Below are positions 63,076 to 64,000 of a DNA stretch of 64,000 bases, piece by piece. The notes beneath the pieces were generated by a model. It was not told the origin of the DNA. It made no database searches and saw only the letters and a program-made list of their open reading frames with translations. Each line of letters opens with the position of its first letter. Position 1 is the stretch's first letter. Source of the DNA: Desulfuromonadales bacterium (GTDB taxonomy: Bacteria; Desulfobacterota; JAENJC01); assembly GCA_919902985.1 (NCBI GenBank), contig CAKKSC010000004.1, positions 62,001-126,000 on the forward strand. The letters run 5' to 3'. The position numbers and the translations under genes were made by a program.

Positions 63076-64000
63076 GCCTCAACCTCTCCTATCAGATCTG
63101 TAACAGCTTCCAACAGTGTATTATCATGAAAACTGCCTTTTGTCAGGTAATAATCTGCCCCGGCATCCAGACCGCGTTTACGGTCTTCTGCCCTTTCCTT
63201 GTAAGATACAATCACTACCGGCAGAGAACTGAAGTTTCGGTCGCTTTTTATCAGGCGTACCAGTTCAATGCCGTCCAGGCGAGGCATGTCTACATCTGTG
63301 ATTATCAGGTCATATTTCTGGAATGCCCTTATGGCATTCCAACCGTCAATTCCATCAACGGCCACATCTACATGATAACCTGCTTTTTCCAGAAGGTTTC
63401 GTTCAACTTCACGAACAGTAAGTGAATCATCGACAACAAGGATGTTCTTGAGCACCTTCTCTGCATCGTCTCCTGAGGTTCGTTTCACCTTTTCTATTCT
63501 CCTGCCCTTTACAAGAGTATCGACGGACAATACAAGGTCATCAACATCAATAATCAACACCGGTGAGCCGTCTTCGAGTACTGCTGCTGAGCTGACATCC
63601 TGTACCTTTCCGAGACGTGGGTCCAGAGGTTGAATGGCAAGCTCCTTCTGTCCGATAAACCTGTCTACAACCACGCCATATCTGTTATGGCGATCTCCGA
63701 TTATGATTATCGGCATCTCCTCGCTACTTACAAGCTGTGGACCAAGGCCCAGTACCTGTGATGCCCCTACCAGGCCTATGTTTTCACCGTCTATTTCCGC
63801 GAACTGATGGTTTTCAAGTACATCAATATCGAGGCAGGACAGCTTGACGGCGCGCAAGATTCGTGTAAGCGGGAACGCATAAGGTTCCCCTGAAATTTCA
63901 GTAATCAACGAAGACATAACCGACATTGTCAAAGGTAACCGCATGTGAAAGCGCGTTCCTTTGCCGAGCGTGGTCTTCGTTTCAACTGATCCCCGCATTT
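63072..64000 (-). CDS. CheA/WspE-type hybrid kinase, partial (N-terminus off window)
   Basis: About 309 C-terminal residues are visible. The end of the HATPase domain (TTLGKGTRFHMRLPLTMSV) is followed by a CheW-like P5 domain (LITEISGEPYAFPL...) and a C-terminal receiver (LIITDVDMPRLDG). A CheA with a fused receiver next to CheB and a WspR-like cyclase fits WspE. The N-terminal HPt domain lies beyond the window. Confidence 0.88.
   Translation of the reverse strand, partial: MRGSVETKTTLGKGTRFHMRLPLTMSVMSSLITEISGEPYAFPLTRILRAVKLSCLDIDVLENHQFAEIDGENIGLVGASQVLGLGPQLVSSEEMPIIIIGDRHNRYGVVVDRFIGQKELAIQPLDPRLGKVQDVSSAAVLEDGSPVLIIDVDDLVLSVDTLVKGRRIEKVKRTSGDDAEKVLKNILVVDDSLTVREVERNLLEKAGYHVDVAVDGIDGWNAIRAFQKYDLIITDVDMPRLDGIELVRLIKSDRNFSSLPVVIVSYKERAEDRKRGLDAGADYYLTKGSFHDNTLLEAVTDLIGEVEA

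Noticed and set aside
1-64000. CRISPR array, tRNA, rRNA or prophage
   Set aside because: No regular spacer-repeat units, cloverleaf genes, rRNA motifs or phage structural genes were found when reading both strands.

Overview
The window reads as one contiguous bacterial chromosome segment of moderate GC, with short intergenic gaps, mostly ATG/GTG starts with AAGGAGG-type ribosome binding sites, and long co-directional operons. The gene content is that of a nitrate-respiring, cytochrome-rich anaerobe or facultative anaerobe. It includes a membrane-bound nitrate reductase operon, a nitrous oxide reductase gene, a cytochrome bd-like oxidase of the kind known from Nitrospira, an Ahb-type (alternative) heme pathway pair, a CXXXY-type Ccm cytochrome c maturation system and an archaeal-type S-adenosylmethionine synthetase. 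This mixture points to a deep-branching lineage such as Nitrospirota or a neighbouring phylum. That placement is an inference from gene content, since no rRNA or universal marker gene was found. No rRNA, tRNA or CRISPR array was recognised.

Layout. 1-1061 (-): 5' part of a Sec-type nosZ. 1685-5728 (+): sigma54 response regulator and sensor kinase, divergent from nosZ. 5735-14347 (-): a nine-gene run coding for an Hsp70-like ATPase with an N-terminal repeat array, a radical SAM activase, DUF2997, DUF1257, a soluble Ycf46/FtsH-like AAA-protease fusion, a membrane protein, a NosD-like beta-helix protein, a hemerythrin and a DUF2299-like protein. 14449-14580 and 39243-39372: two copies of a small inverted-repeat mobile element. 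15441-26211 (-): narK1, usp, cytochrome c, narGHJI and narK2. 26775-34744 (+): two tiny membrane peptides, bd-like oxidase, three cytochromes c (one with an NxrC-like heme-binding domain), a TPR protein, a cytochrome b-c fusion and a lipoprotein. 34748-39211 (-): AhbD- and AhbC-like radical SAM proteins and a universal stress protein, the latter two with C-terminal PCP_red domains. 39459-44480 (-): hybrid kinase, HD-GYP regulator and REC-PilZ protein. 44617-52367 (-): tsaC, htpX and ccmDCBAIHFE. 52477-56400 (-): SPFH protein, small membrane protein and a P-type cation ATPase behind a yybP-ykoY (Mn2+) riboswitch. 56691-61004 (+): HD-GYP regulator, archaeal-type MAT, zinc-ribbon protein and zinc-dependent phospholipase C-like protein. 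60985-64000 (-): Wsp-like chemosensory output (GGDEF regulator, CheB, CheA/WspE fragment).

How it fits together. NarK1/NarK2 would import nitrate and export nitrite, NarGHI would reduce nitrate with quinol electrons, and NosZ would reduce N2O. The cytochrome b-c fusion, the soluble and membrane cytochromes c and the bd-like oxidase form a second, probably O2-reducing or high-potential branch. The ccm operon and Ahb enzymes supply and attach the heme these proteins need. Five REC-bearing regulators plus HD-GYP, GGDEF and PilZ domains show strong cyclic-di-GMP control.

The least described unit is the AAA-protease / DUF1257 / DUF2997 / radical SAM / repeat-Hsp70 cluster (5735-11785), which looks like a quality-control or enzyme-activation system of unknown target.
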